From: Orychophragmus violaceus
Lineage: Eukaryota; Streptophyta; Magnoliopsida; Brassicales; Brassicaceae
DNA length: 64,000 nucleotides
Direction of reading: 5' to 3'
Assembly (NCBI GenBank): GCA_030180135.1
Contig: CM058230.1
Coordinates: 15,811,082 to 15,875,081, forward strand
Every line of letters starts with the position of its first letter. Positions within the stretch are counted from its first letter, which is position 1. The notes beneath the pieces are model-generated. The model was not told the origin of the DNA and made no database searches. It saw only the letters and a program-made list of their open reading frames with translations. Shown in pieces: positions 23,331-35,635 of this stretch. The position numbers and the translations under genes were made by a program.

Positions 23331-25336
23331 ATGAAGAAAAAGATATATGACTATATATGTTATAGACCATTGCAACCAAAAAGAAAAAGAAAAAGATTAT
23401 GGACCACTAATGAAAATAAAACCATAACTTTTAAATATTTCTATTTGACACTCTCGAGTAATTTTGTTTTTAGGGATCAACAACAAATTTATAATTTATC
23501 AACAAAAATAACGATTTCTTCATGATTTTTAAAGGTAAAAAACAACGACAACATGAAGATCTCAATCAAGCAATGAGTTGCATATTCCGCATGTCTCTAT
23601 AACCTATTTCATGAATTCCGGATTAATTTAGCCCTTTTGTGAAATATTAATTTAGCCCTTTAGAATTTAAATTTGATCGAGAAATATGAATTAAATGATG
23701 AATCAATGAGATGTATATATGTAATTTAAAAAGAGTTACAATTACGTTGTAATGCTTGCTTCCATGAAACTTTAAACGATTCGTTTGTGTTAAAATTTAT
23801 ATGTTGTGTGGTTTGATTATAATCTTCTCAATGAAGGTGGTTATGTATAGAGGGCTATATACAATTACATTAATTAATTTCACCTAACCCACATTCATCT
23901 AGGGTTTTCACTCTGTACATGGAATCTTTCTAAATTTAACCAAAAACTTTAGCATTTGAATTACCCATTCAAATAACCAGTGTGGTATATGCCCATGAGT
24001 AATAATTCTGCACACCAACTAATTTTTATTTCCCTAGTGTATCAGTAAACTCCAATCAAGCAATTGTTTAGTTTACGTAATTGCATGCTTTTCTTATATA
24101 ACTACATTATTTAGAAAATTGCTAGTGAACAATATGAACTTAAAATGTTTTTTTCGACTAGTGAATGTATATTTTAAAAATACACAATTGACAAACTACA
24201 TATTACATAGCACCCTAATTTTTGGCATTTGTAATTACTTTATATTACATAAATAAATTAACTCGGATAATAATAACAAAAACTTTCTAACACTAAAAAA
24301 CCTTAGTCTTTTTTTTCCATAAATGAATTAACTGAAAAGTGCATAACTGAACTAATCAAAGTATGTTACATAAATGAATTTTCTTTATTACTTCTATATA
24401 TATAAATAACTAACGAACGAGCAAATGTGTGATTGTTAGGTTGGATAGGAAAGTTTGTGTAACATTTTTCATTAATCTCTTTAACTAAAATGGCAATAGG
24501 GTGTAAATCTAGCAGATCGAATCTAACACATTATATATTAACAAGATTGCATTATATACAAAGATTATTGATTATAACAATTTTTAATAGTGAAATTACG
24601 AGTTGAACTAAGTTAGAATTAACTTAAATAAATAAAAACATCAAATAAAATATACCTCAATTTTTACACTAATAAGGTAAACTAAGCATTTATTAAAAAT
24701 AACAATAAGCGACAACTACTAAAAATATATAAAACAATATTAAAATTAAAAATATATATTAAATTTTTTTTCACATTTAGCACCATATCATCAATTTTTT
24801 TATTTAATATAGATTTAATTGAATAGTTAACAAACAAAATTTAAACAATTCTAATTTAAGATAAAAATATGTTTTAAAAATAAACATCAATTTGTGCTTT
24901 CTTTAGGACGGGTCAAAATCTAGTGTGATATTATGTTGTTTGACAGCGTTCATCAATCTCTTTAATTAACTAAAACTGACAATGCTTAAGGGTGTGAATT
25001 GTGATGCGTTCATGACTCACCAATTGTTTTATCTTCTCCACAGAATTTAACAAAAAAAAGCGAGTATGATCAATTACAAAGCTATAAAAGCAAGTTGACC
25101 ACAAAAAATGATTTTTATGGTTTTTTTTGTCAACAGCAAACCTTGTTAAATTGTTTGAATTGTGCATATGTACGTATATTCAAAAACACTTGCATCTCCA
25201 ATAATCAAACTCCGGAATCATAAACAAGATAATTCATAAAGATGTTACACTTTATTTAATTTCTTAACTAGATAAAAATAAAACTGATAGTGACAATCAA
25301 ACGCTCTTACATATATTTTAAATTGATAATAGAGTT
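23331..25336. other. AT-rich intergenic DNA with a decayed promoter copy
   Basis: Around 23790-23910 the order of GTGTGGTTTGATTATAATC, TCTCAATGAA and CATTAATTAATTTCACCTAA parallels the promoter of gene A at 21430-21540. This may mark a lost third Bet v 1-like gene. The rest is very AT-rich and no gene is visible. Confidence 0.45.
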
Positions 25337-25956
25337 TTAAACGCTGGATTGCTTAAGGAGATATTCATCAATCTCTTTGAAGTTCTTGACAGCAAAGTCC
25401 TTGATGACATGTGGATCGTCGATCTCATGGCCGGTCTTCTCAAACTCACCAGACCATTTCAAAATGCTGCCACCATCCTTGGGAGTAACTGTGATGGTTC
25501 CTTTGAATGTCTTGTAGTATTCCAACATTTCGCCGCCGATGATACTGTATGTCATGCTTTTCTTCTCCAAATCCACCGCTTCGATCCTCTCGGCCGATAC
25601 CTTCACCAGTGGTGATCCTTTATATATATGGTTAAGAATATATCTTATTAATATACAATGAAAGGGTGAAACTATTTAATAAGAAACCATCAAGAAACAT
25701 GAATGATTCTTTTGTTACAATATTTGGTGTATACATGTTTTGGACCTTGGACAAAATTATATATGGTACCTTCTCCGTATATAATGAGGCGAATGGAGCC
25801 AGGAGAGTTGCCATCGCCGGCAAGAACTTGCATTGTTTTATAGTCCTTAGGGAACTCTTTGGGAAAGAGATTGACACCATCGCCGAGTGCTGCCCAGAAC
25901 TTTTCCGGCGGAGACTTAACCTCAACCTCCACATGAAGAACACCATTCAATCCCAT
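25337..25956 (-). CDS. MLP423: MLP-like protein 423 (Bet v 1 family)
   Basis: Two exons (25956-25770 and 25617-25337) give 155 aa, the full family length. Exon 1 begins MGLNGVLHVEVEVKSPPEKF and ends at the glycine-rich ligand-loop region, with GDGNSPGSIRLI just before it. Exon 2 carries GGEMLEYYKTFKGTITVTPK and the long C-terminal helix ending EIDEYLLKQSSV. Major-latex-like proteins share the Bet v 1 fold with a hydrophobic cavity; the ligand of MLP423 is not settled. The sequence and the position after the short Bet v 1 genes match At1g24020. Unlike genes A and B it has the complete single domain, so it is a likely reference for their origin. Confidence 0.93.
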
Positions 25957-26835
25957 TTTCTAACTTAGCAAACTAAATTATTATTTGAAGTATTTTTGTT
26001 TTATGATATTAAGCTTGTCAATGAACTTTTCTATTTATAGAAGTCCATTTGATATGGTAATTTGCATTAAATATTTGCAGCAACCCATCCAACTAACTTT
26101 TCATCCTATGGGTCCTTTTAAATTTAATCCAAAGCTTATGCATTTGCATTGTGCATTGCTACCTCACCCAACCATGTCGGTAGATAGATGAATAAATTGG
26201 TGAAATTTTAATATATACAGTTGAAATTTGCCTAACTAATAATATTTTTTTTTTGAAAATACTGGTAGGTTATGCAATTTCACTTGCGGTATGTCAATCA
26301 TATGTTGTCTCATTTCATGCAACATCTGGAGGATTACTGACGTGAAAATGGTTCAATATCTGAATGAACATCTCAAACAAGGATCCTATTCCGCTTCAAT
26401 TCTCGTCTTCACTAAATTTGGTACATACGTATTATGGCTTCGATTGTGTGGGATGGTCACTGAATCAAACGTTTTTATTTAGTTCAACAAAGAACCAAAG
26501 ATAAGAGAATTGTAGCACATTTTAAATAATTGGTTCTCATCATTAGCACCTCTAACAAGAATATCATAACTATGTGGACCAACAATGTGATAACGATGAC
26601 ATTCAAATAGTTTTGAATAAATAATCACACTTCGAATATCGCATTCTTTATTGCAATTTTTCTTATAAGTAAGTGTAAAACTTTTTAGTGATGAAGATTT
26701 CAGATATCACTCTTCATTTGGTTTCTCAGTTATTTAAACTTTACCAAAATTAACCGAATTAAATAAATTGGTTAATATAGTAATTAATATTGATAACTAA
26801 AATTAATCAATTTTCCCATTGAATTATTAAGTTAA
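25957..26835. other. MLP423 upstream region and AT-rich spacer
   Basis: A TATA-like CTATTTATAG lies near 26030, about 75 bp before the MLP423 start. The rest is AT-rich and holds only short random open frames. Confidence 0.5.
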
Positions 26836-28567
26836 TTTTTTTTTTTTTTTGACAAACAACTTTCATTCAAACTTAAAAAAGTTCAACCTCTACTAGGAAA
26901 AAATACAACAGACTACTAATAGCCAAATAAACACAAGCATCGACACACAAGTTGGTCGAGCAAACATCAAAGTTAAAGCGAATAAACTTCAAAACGAGAT
27001 AAGAAGATAATCGGGAGCTAGCAAGCTCAACCGTAAAGGCAACCAAATAAAGGCAATTAAGAAAGTCTTCGCCGTCTTCATTGAAACCACAAGGAGGAAT
27101 CAGAACCTCCAAAGTCGATAAGGCCAACCCGTCTACAATAATGACAATCGTTGAACGAGAGATGATTAACACCATCGATTCTATACTAGACAAAACCACC
27201 TGCGACAACATGCTCCCTGAAACACTCATATTCAGTGACATAATTGGGAGGAGAGTAAACTCCAAAGTGGAGAAAAATGGACTATGAAAGCCCGAGAGAA
27301 CCATAAACTCATGACAACAATAACCAGTACAAATTTTCTTCTCAGACTGCTACAAAGAAAAAGAAAACAGAGGAACTACCATCAAAACGAGCATGGAAAG
27401 AAACCTGCATACTGCAGTAGATGTTCGCACTAAGGCGATAAGGATGCCAATCGGAGGCAGAAAGATGAATACATGAGAAACCAAGGCGAGCAATGAAAGA
27501 ACAAAAGCGCTCAAGTACGACTCTACTAGATTCACCTAAACTCCAAATAATCGACTACAATCCAAGCAAGGAAATCCGAGGAGCTAGGAGGATAAAACCT
27601 TAAGTAACGGTAAGTGGATGGAGATAGGCAAACTGGATGAGAACCAAGTTGAGCTGAACCAGCTCATCAGAGAGCTTTTGTTGATTTGGAAGGAAGGAGA
27701 GCGGTGTGAGGTTGGAGACATAGAGGCATTAACACCGAAGAGGCCATCATCAAAGACGGGCCATAAGACGTTCAATGCGGAGAGAACGGAGAACATCGGT
27801 GATGCCATCGGAGATCTTCCTGGATGCCAACCAAAAAGAGAAATAATCTCCCAAAACAAGGGAAAATGCCTGCATACTGCAGTAAGATGTTGCATTAAAG
27901 CAAAATTGGTGTCACATGAGGACAAAACCAGAAACTTGTCAACGTTGAACACATCATCCAAAACCGCAACCACATACAATCGCTTAAACCCTACAAACGT
28001 ATAAACCCGAGACGAAAGCCAGAAGCACGACGTCGGATTTGAGATTGAGAGAGGCGGGCATGTGAACACAGACGGCATCAGAGATGTGGCAAACTCGAAC
28101 GGCGGAGGCGGAGCAGAGGTGAGTTCGCTTGTTAGAGCAGTGAAACAGGAGAGAGCGGAGGCGGATGGTGGAGATGGAAGGTAGAGAAGCAGCAGAGGTG
28201 GAGACGACTCGGCAAGGGGGGACACCGGTGGGGCTGGAGATAATTTTGCAAGCAGAGACGACTGCGGAGCTGCAAAAGGCGACAGAGGAGGAGCTGAGGG
28301 AAGCATGAACGGCGGAGGCAGGGACAGATCTACGAGAACCGATGGAAGAGGGAGCGGAGAGCGCGGAGGCGCATGTTGAGCAGAGAGAGTGGTGACCAGG
28401 AGACACGACGACATCTCCGGAAAAGAAAACGAATAGGCGAGCGGCGGAGGCGGGTCAAGCGGGTCAGGTGGATCGGCGGCTGGCGGGACTCCGGAGTCCA
28501 TGGCGTCACCGAGGCGGAGAGGCGAAGCTAAGCAGCAGCTGCGACAGAGCAAACCATGAGATATAAC
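26836..28567 (-). mobile_element. Poly(A) retroposon (LINE- or Sadhu-like)
   Basis: Read on the minus strand, the element ends in GAATGAAAGTTGTTTGTC followed by a poly(A) run at about 26836-26851. TTAAGTTAA occurs directly beside both ends (26827-26835 and 28568-28576), a likely 9-bp target duplication. A 322-codon open frame (28552-27584) is proline- and serine-rich and shows no reverse transcriptase. Two internal segments near 27405 and 27870 both contain CTGCATACTGCAGTA, which suggests internal duplication. It could be a 5' part of a LINE or a non-coding retroposon such as Sadhu; I cannot decide between them. Confidence 0.65.
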
Positions 28568-28949
28568 TTAAGTTAAATCCAAACTTGATTAGTTTAGTTC
28601 TTTATGAGTATTTTTTTTACCCAAAATACCAAGAATAAAATTAACCGAATCACATTAAGCAAAAAAATTTCATATGTCGTTCCACCATCGTCTTCATTAA
28701 CACCGTGAATGAGGTTATCTCTTCTATTTTATGTCATATCCGTGTAAAAACGTATTAGTTAAATATTTTTACAACTGACTATATATATATAACATATAGT
28801 AACACAAGTCTTACTAAGTCTAAAAAATAATCTCATACTTGAAATTCTCCAAATATAAAGCTTATTGACACGAATGATGAAACTAAATGACTAATCCTAG
28901 TGATTAATAATGTAAAGAATAAACTTTGTTAGTAGGTTATTGTCTTTGA

Positions 28950-29130
28950 TTCGGGTCCTCGGGTATCCGTTCGGGTTTCGGGTAAATACCCATACCCATA
29001 CCTACGGATAGGCTAGCTACATATCCAATGAGATAAAATTCTTATTTTGGTTCGGTTATAAATTCAGGTATTTTTATCAGGTCTAGGTTCGGGTATTCGG
29101 GTCCGAGTATTTTGTCCAGACCTACCCTAA
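28950..29130. repeat. GGGT/CGGGT-rich repeat relic
   Basis: Repeated CGGGT, TCGGGT and ACCCATACCCATACC motifs cluster here in otherwise AT-rich DNA. Such tracts are common inside decayed plant transposons. No ends were found. Confidence 0.4.
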
Positions 29131-29366
29131 ACCTTCCATTGTGAGGCCTGACCCTATGTCTGCCAAGAAAATAGCATGTTGTCTTCCAGTGATATAAACA
29201 ACGGCAGTCACTCTGTAATCCTGAGATCGAAACGACAAACAAGGTTTAAAATGAGTCAACCATCCAACTCATCATTACCAATTTTGAAGCAAAAGGTTAA
29301 CTGAACCCATAATGTTGAATATATAATTAGATACGTTAACAGTTACGAAACTTATAGGTCTTCTTA

Positions 29367-29614
29367 GACCATGTCCATTGAGGGTTTTAATGAAGTTCTT
29401 AACACACTTTCCAAGACTAAAATAATAAAAAAATTAATAAATTTAAGAATCCCCCATAACCGGTTCTTATTTAAGCAACTTAAGAGCCTGAATTCGTTAA
29501 TGTTCACTTGACGTGACGCTTGTTTACTGGTTTTTTTTTTGATTTTTTTTTTGTTTCATCTGTAATCATTTTTTTTAAGAACCCCCAAATGGGGGTTCAG
29601 TGATGTATATGATC
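29367..29614. mobile_element. PIF/Harbinger-type MITE, second copy
   Basis: This 248-bp element starts GACCATGTCCATTGAGGG and ends GTTCAGTGATGTATATGATC. It is flanked by TTA on both sides (29364-29366 and 29615-29617). It shares AAGAACCCCCA near the right end and the AACCGGTTCTTA segment with the MITE at 21791, so both belong to one family. Confidence 0.65.
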
Positions 29615-29617
29615 TTA

Positions 29618-30527
29618 TATCCTTATCCTAGGATTTGACAAGCTTATTATGAAACTAAGATTGCTTTTACGAAACTTAGAGTATCTCCATAAGTGAGGAG
29701 TTTCTCAACAACAAAATATTATATAAACAATCAAATTTCTAAGTTTCTAATAAAGATAGACTAATAATAAGATGACAAGTGGCTATAGAGTTTTCTTTTT
29801 TCTTAAGTTTTTCATGGGTTTTCATTACGTTGAAAAAAATATGTATAAAATTTTGAAACTTAATTTATTACATCTCCTTAATGTAGCAACTAAATGGAAC
29901 AATATATACGTAACTGGTTGCATTTTGTTACTTAAAAAGATGATGTGAACACATGCAAGTTTGATGAAATATTGATAGTGACTAATGGAAAAAATATCAG
30001 TACCTGCTCATGTCACTCAACTTACCAATCGTAATTTAGATAACGATAGGAGTACCCAAATAATGTATTTAACACAATTCCATACATTACAAACACCAAA
30101 TATAATTAAGTTTCACTACTAAACGTCAAATATATAACTTCTGGATATTAGCTACTAGCAAAAATAAAGTATATACGTATAGTTTAATTTGCATTTTGAC
30201 CCTCTCAAATTATTTTTTCTTATGTGTTAATGATAGTCGATTATATATTTTTTTTTTTTACTTTTTGGTCAATTTTGATACATTATTTAGTTTAAGAAAT
30301 TCTTTCTTCATGAATTTTTTCAGAATCTTAATTAATTAAGAGTGAATGGCATATCAATTACGAAATGCCGATTAAATAACCTTTTTGAAATAATATGCAA
30401 ATCAATATATTATTTATTATTCATATAGTATTACGAGGTCCATACATCCCCAAATACCAACCATCATTATAAGAGATTCATGCATATACTGCAATGAACA
30501 CAGATATTTAAATTGCGATTTAGTAAA
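29618..30527. other. AT-rich spacer next to the CACTA insertion
   Basis: No gene is visible. A degraded terminal motif GAGTATCTCCATAAG at 29680 hints at another MITE relic. The last bases before the transposon (30520-30530) are the displaced 3' end of Bet v 1-like gene B. Confidence 0.5.
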
Positions 30528-30555
30528 TACCACTACAAGAAAACAGGCCATTACC

Positions 30556-31060
30556 GAGGGATTAAATCGACGAGTTTCCGTCGGAAAAGACGTATTCCGA
30601 CGGATTTCCGACGAACTCTGTCCGTCATTTCTATTTCGTCGGTAAAAAATTTCCGTCGGTTTTTCGTCTATAAAAACCGACGGAATACCGACGGATATAA
30701 TACCGACTGATTACCGACGGTTTATCGACGCACATTTACCCACGGTTTTGTGACCGTAAACCGAGGGTTTATTCAGACGGTTTACCGACTATAAACCGAC
30801 CGTGCATACCGACGGTATTCCGACGTAGATACCGACGGTATTACGACGGAAGATTACCGACGGTATTCCGACGGAAGATTACCGACGGTATTCCGACGGA
30901 AGTTTACCGACGGTATTCCGACGGAAGATTACCGACGGTATTCCGACGGAAGTTTACCGACGGTATTCCGACGGAAGATTACCGACGGCATTCCGAGGGC
31001 GTTTTATCGACGGTTTACCGAGGGCGTTTTATCGACGGTTTACCGACGGATATTTAATAA
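30556..31060. repeat. Left subterminal repeats with a 25-bp tandem array
   Basis: Many copies of CCGACGG, CCGTCGG and TTTACCGACGG are present. From about 30831 to 31000 they form roughly seven near-perfect 25-bp tandem units built on ACCGACGGTATTCCGACGG plus AAGATT or AAGTTT. In En/Spm elements, subterminal motifs of this kind are bound by the element's own DNA-binding protein. Confidence 0.9.
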
Positions 31061-31194
31061 TTTTTAAAAAAAAATATATATATTCGCAAATTTATTAATT
31101 AAAACAAAAAAAAAAATTATTTAAATATTCAAAACATGTTTTAAAAACTACATAAAACCATAAAAAAATTACATTCAACGAGAGCGAATCACGC

Positions 31195-33536
31195 TCACGT
31201 CGCCCTCTTCCTCAACTTCTTTGTCGTCCCCCTCCCTCCGGTCTTGGTCGACGGTCCGACATTTGAAAGATTGGCTTGTTGTTGCATGAATGTCTCAAAC
31301 CGTTGGTTCATCTCTTCGAACTTCTTTGCGTTTGCTTCAGCTTGTTCTACCATCCGGGCTTCCATCCGGGCTTCCATTTGCAATTGACTAGCCTTCAATG
31401 CTTCGATCTCCGCATCCTTTTCCCTTAAGATCTGGGCATAGTCCTCTTCCGGACGAAAACGGGAATGCGGTGTCGACACTTTGTCCGCCAAGTTTCCCAA
31501 ACCAAAAACTCGTCCTCTTCTCTTCTCAGTTTCCTGTAAAGTAAATAATACGTTATGAATTTTAAGTTAGAGTTTATGGTTAAACATATTTCAAATTTTT
31601 TAAATTTTAAAACTTACCGCGAGGAAGAGTTGGTTGATCTGCTCGTCCGGTATCTCTTCTGTTGAACCGATTCCTTCGGATTGGGTTACCACCTCATCCA
31701 AACGCCTCTTCGTCGACTCCACAATCCTCCGAGCAATTGGATCTTGGATTTGGCCCGTTTCCTTGTTCTTGTGGCCATCCTCGATGAGCTCAATATGAGT
31801 CGGATCTCGCCCTCCTTTCTTTTCTTTCTGCAAAAACGATTTTGAACTTAAAATTTAAATATAACTTAACATAACGAAAATTGTAAAAAAAAAACTGCTT
31901 ACCAGGATTATCTTCCTTGACGCGGTGCTTCTTGCTCCCGCATTATGAGTTGCGGGACCGGCACCATCCCTCTCACTTCTACGGTTCTGGGAGTTCGTAG
32001 AAGCGGTTGATGCGGTTGCAGGCTTACTCCAATGACGGATGAAGCCCTTCCAAGTATCGCTCTCTTGGTTAATACCCTTGGGAACTTCATTACGGCAATA
32101 CTTCTGTTTCCAAGTGTTGAGGACGTTTGAGTAATGCGTCGCCGTCTTCTGGTGGAACTCGTCTTCCACCATAACCGTATACTTCCTATCCCAAGTATAC
32201 TCTTGCTATTCAAAACAAAAAATAAATAATTGTTAGAATTAAAAACTTTAACATAGATTATTAAAAATAATAATATATATATATATACAACAAAGTTAAC
32301 GAGGAGGTATTACCGCGAATTGGCGGAACCAGTTATGCCTATCGGATAAAGGCATCTCCCTGTACGTCGGGTACCCGTACTTTAGCATGCTGTACATCAT
32401 TCCCAAGATGCTCTTCGTGACCTTCGACTCGGTCAACGTAAACCTAATATATAAGACAAGAAAAAACAAAGGGTTACTAAAACATAGAATATGCAAAAAA
32501 TTGTTAATGAGAATCTAAAGTTATAAATTTCATACCAGAAAGTGCCCGGGTTGGTCTCGTAGAAAGGGTCGAGCCGTTTGAGCATCTCTCGTCCCGGCTG
32601 ATCGACTAATGCCGATATCTCATCGGCAATCGACGGTAAAACATAGTGGGGCGCCTGAGACACGGAATGACTCCCACTAGCTTCCGGCCTAGTCTCAGAC
32701 GTTCCCGGCTGTGTCGGATCCGGTATGGGTAGCACCTGAGTCGACCGAGACCGTTGGGCTCTCGGTTGTTGTCGATGGACCGGTTCCTGAGGCACCTCAT
32801 CTATTGGACTGTCGTTCATAAGGTGCATCTCAAACGCCAGAAAATCATCCCTACATACCAATCAAAAATTAAGAATTCATAAAAAACATGTATATCAACA
32901 AGAAAAAATTTTAAAACGTTTTAAAATTCACAATACATTGCAAAAAAAAGTTTTTAAGAGTTAAAAAATAAAAAAACGTTTAAGAACTCAAACAAAAAAT
33001 TTATAAACATTTTAAAATCAACACTAAAATTTTCTACAAAATATAAAAAATAAAAATAAATTATAAAAACGATTTTAAATTTATATAAAAAATAGAAAAC
33101 ATTTTAGAACTCAAAAAAAAATTTAAAAAATTTTAAAATGAGCAGTAAAAGTTTTTAAAACCTTTAAAATTCATAATAATTTACAAAAATGAATTTAAAT
33201 TTTTATAAAAATTAACAAAAGGTTTTAACACATTTAAAAAACCCATAATAATTTACAAAAACGATTTCAAAATTTTATAGAAATGAGAAAACGTTTTAAA
33301 ACATTTAAAAAACCAAAACAAATTCCAAATTTACACCAAAAAACAATTTAAATGATTTTGAAAAAACTTCAACATGAAATTCACAATCAATCTAACTCAA
33401 ACAAGCATAAATCCTATTGACTATCGTTCTATCTATTAGTCAACACCTAACCACCGTTTTATCCAACACATGCAACTATTTCTACAAATCTAAGCAAAAT
33501 TATCCAAAATCAATCGGTTAAAAGGGTTACTTACAT
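31195..33536 (-). CDS. CACTA second gene, Transposase_24 (Ptta/En/Spm) type
   Basis: Exons on the minus strand are 33536-33535, 32850-32536, 32443-32314, 32205-31903, 31827-31618 and 31533-31195, giving 432 aa. The start codon would be split by the first intron (AT then G), giving MDDFLAFEMHL. The conserved core includes FTLTESKVTKSILGMMYSML and FHQKTATHYSNVLNTWKQKY, typical of Plant transposase PF03004. A C-terminal coiled coil (about 31300-31450) is followed by a basic tail ending KKLRKRAT. By analogy with TnpA it may bind the CCGACGG repeats. The large first intron (32851-33534) is AT-rich, with many AAACGTTTTAAAA-like repeats. The split start is inferred. Confidence 0.75.
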
Positions 33537-33687
33537 GTTTGTGGTGTTGGTGGCGGTCGGAAATGAGGAAAAACGGCGATAATCCGGCGGAATCGTAGAG
33601 AGAGGTCCGATTTTGCGATTAGAGAGAGAGAGAAGTTGCAGAGAAAATGGAGAAGAAGAAGTTAGATCGTGAGAATATTAATTGGTT

Positions 33688-33862
33688 TTCGACGGAAATC
33701 CGTCGGAAATCATTTGTCGTCGGTTATCCGTCGGTATTCCAGGCGGTTCGAATGTTTTTGCAAAAAATTGGCGGTTAACTCGAAAAATTTCGGGTTTAAT
33801 GCGCCAAAACTTCCGACGGAAAACCGACGGTTATCTGAAAACCGACGGTTTTCCGTCGGAAA
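33688..33862. repeat. Internal CCGACGG cluster upstream of the Transposase_24 gene
   Basis: GACGGAAATCCGTCGG-type dyads fill this segment just upstream of the gene's first exon. An AT-rich TATA-like stretch lies at about 33668-33680. Its composition matches the subterminal repeats. Confidence 0.8.
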
Positions 33863-33880
33863 TTAAAAAAATAATTATCA

Positions 33881-33945
33881 GCAGGCTCCGTTCGAACCCG
33901 CAACCTCGAACAATTTATTGTGTAACCGAACCAGTTGATCCATTG
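33881..33945 (-). other. tRNA-like module 1 (A and B boxes)
   Basis: On the minus strand, TGGATCAACTGG resembles a tRNA A box and GGGTTCGAACG a B box, about 35 nt apart. No matching acceptor stem is visible, so this is a tRNA-derived relic rather than a working tRNA. Confidence 0.5.
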
Positions 33946-34020
33946 AGTACTCGTTGTTTATAGATACAAAGTGTTTGTATATATATCTATAAACGTTAAA
34001 AAAACATAAAATTGGAGGAA

Positions 34021-34082
34021 GGTTCGGTTCGAACCCCCAACCTTGACTAATACATAGAGTACCCTTAACCAGTTGATCCATT
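34021..34082 (-). other. tRNA-like module 2 (A and B boxes)
   Basis: On the minus strand, TGGATCAACTGGTTAAGGGT is A-box-like and GGGGGTTCGAACC is B-box-like. It is closely related to modules 1 and 4. Confidence 0.55.
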
Positions 34083-34241
34083 TTGTGTTAGTTGTTTATA
34101 CTTACATGATAATTTTACTTATTGTTTTGATATTATTTTGATTATTAAAAAAAAAATAAAAACATCACATATATTAAAAACTTAAGTAGTTGCATAAAAT
34201 TAAACATTACATAAAAATAAATAGCATATCTATAAAATTCT

Positions 34242-34794
34242 TCAGTTATTATTTGGGGGAATGTTCCCGAACCATTCGCCGATGTCAGTCTCCTCCCAAA
34301 GCTGAACCATGCGGTTCCAATCCCCCTCTGACATCCACGACGGTCTTCCTTGTCCTCTATACCATCGCAGTTTGGCCCGACGTATTTTGGTCTGGAAAAC
34401 ACGCCTAGCCACCACGTGGAATTCCACCCAAACCTCGAACATTATTTGCGGATCAAAATTAAAAAATTCCTGCAATTTAATAAGTGAAAAATATTTATTA
34501 ATGTACAAAATTCCCAAATTACACAAAAAAAAAATACAAATTATTTACCAGAAAATCCTCGAACCATAACTCCTTAATGCCTCTAGGGACATTGTAGTAA
34601 GCTAGGTGACCGGTTTCAAAACGAGCCTCTATTATGTCGCTAATTACAGCGGGAATTGCAGCATTGGAATGGAACCAAATGGTCCGGTTACGGCGGTGAG
34701 GATCCAGCACAGGAAGATGTTCCCGTCCCGGTTGAGGTAATATGCTTGTAATTATCCAAGTACGTTCTGACGGGGTTAGAAAGACATCATCCAT
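34242..34794 (-). CDS. Small CACTA-borne gene of unknown function (copy 1)
   Basis: Two exons (34794-34549 and 34469-34242) give 157 aa; an in-frame ATG at 34842 would add 16 residues. The N-terminal part has PGREHLPVLDPHRRNRTIWF. The C-terminal exon is basic and tryptophan-rich (VARRVFQTKIRRAKLRWYRG), ending WEETDIGEWFGNIPPNNN. I do not recognise a domain. It lies between the two transposase genes in the same orientation, with a TATA-like ATATATAT near 34857 and CCGACGG repeats just upstream. It may be an accessory transposition factor or a captured host gene. Copy 2 (36013-36571) is a broken paralogue. Confidence 0.6.
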
Positions 34795-34844
34795 TTTTTG
34801 GTTTTTCGAATAGAATCTTACAAGAAATGTTTGAATAACCAAAG

Positions 34845-35360
34845 AAAAGTCCGTACATATATATACACAAACATTTCGACAGTATTTCCGACGGAATTCC
34901 GTCGGAAATCGGTTTAATTACTGACTATACACTTTACCAATGCGTTGCATAGGGAAGAGAAGGGAGTTAATTTAGATTTTGACCGATACATGCACTAACC
35001 GACGGAATTCCGACGAAATTCCGTCGGTAATTACCGACGGAATTACGAGGGAAGAGGGTTTAGGGTTTCAGTTAGGGTTTAGGGTTTGGGGTTTGGGGTA
35101 AGATTTCTTTCTTTGGTAGCGTATAATTGATTATTTGAGAGAAAAAATTAAAGACAAGTCCGTATATATTTATACAACACATTTTGCCAGAATTTCCGAC
35201 GGAAATCCGTCGGAAACGGTTTTAATTACTGACGAGACACTTAACCAAAGGGGGTAATTGCTGAAAATCGACGGTAAACAGACGAATATCCGTCGGAAAT
35301 TTCCGACGGATTTCCGAGGGAAGAGGGTTTAGGGTTTGGATTAGGTTTTAGGGTTGGATA
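34845..35360. repeat. Duplicated promoter-like module with CCGACGG and telomere-like repeats
   Basis: Two related modules, about 34845-35100 and 35148-35360, each contain AAGTCCGTA followed by a TATATA stretch, a GACGGAA-TCCGTCGG dyad, TTTAATTACTGAC and GAGGGAAGAGGGTTTAGGGT. The right part of each carries several TTTAGGG-like units. Only the first module directly precedes a gene. Confidence 0.7.
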
Positions 35361-35635
35361 TTTTATTTCTGGTAACACATTAGTGTAGCATTAAGCATGA
35401 AGTTTATAATTACATGTCTCGATTTGAAGAAAATTAGAAAAATCATAGTGAGATAGTGTTTTACATAAAGTTCTTCTTAAACGTTAATGTACAATTCGAA
35501 ATGTTTAGGTCAAACGTGTTTTTAATTTTTCAAATCAAACAAAAACTATCAAAATAGATCACATACTAAAGAATTATAATATATTATAACATTACATTGA
35601 TTAGTGACGGGTTTTGCAATTCTTTTTTATCATTC

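Noticed and set aside
27584..28552. 322-codon frame as a host gene
   Set aside because: It lies wholly inside a poly(A) retroposon with a target duplication, and its composition is proline/serine low-complexity.
30831..31000. Regular 25-bp repeats as a CRISPR-like array
   Set aside because: There are no unique spacers and the genome is a plant. The units are CACTA subterminal repeats.
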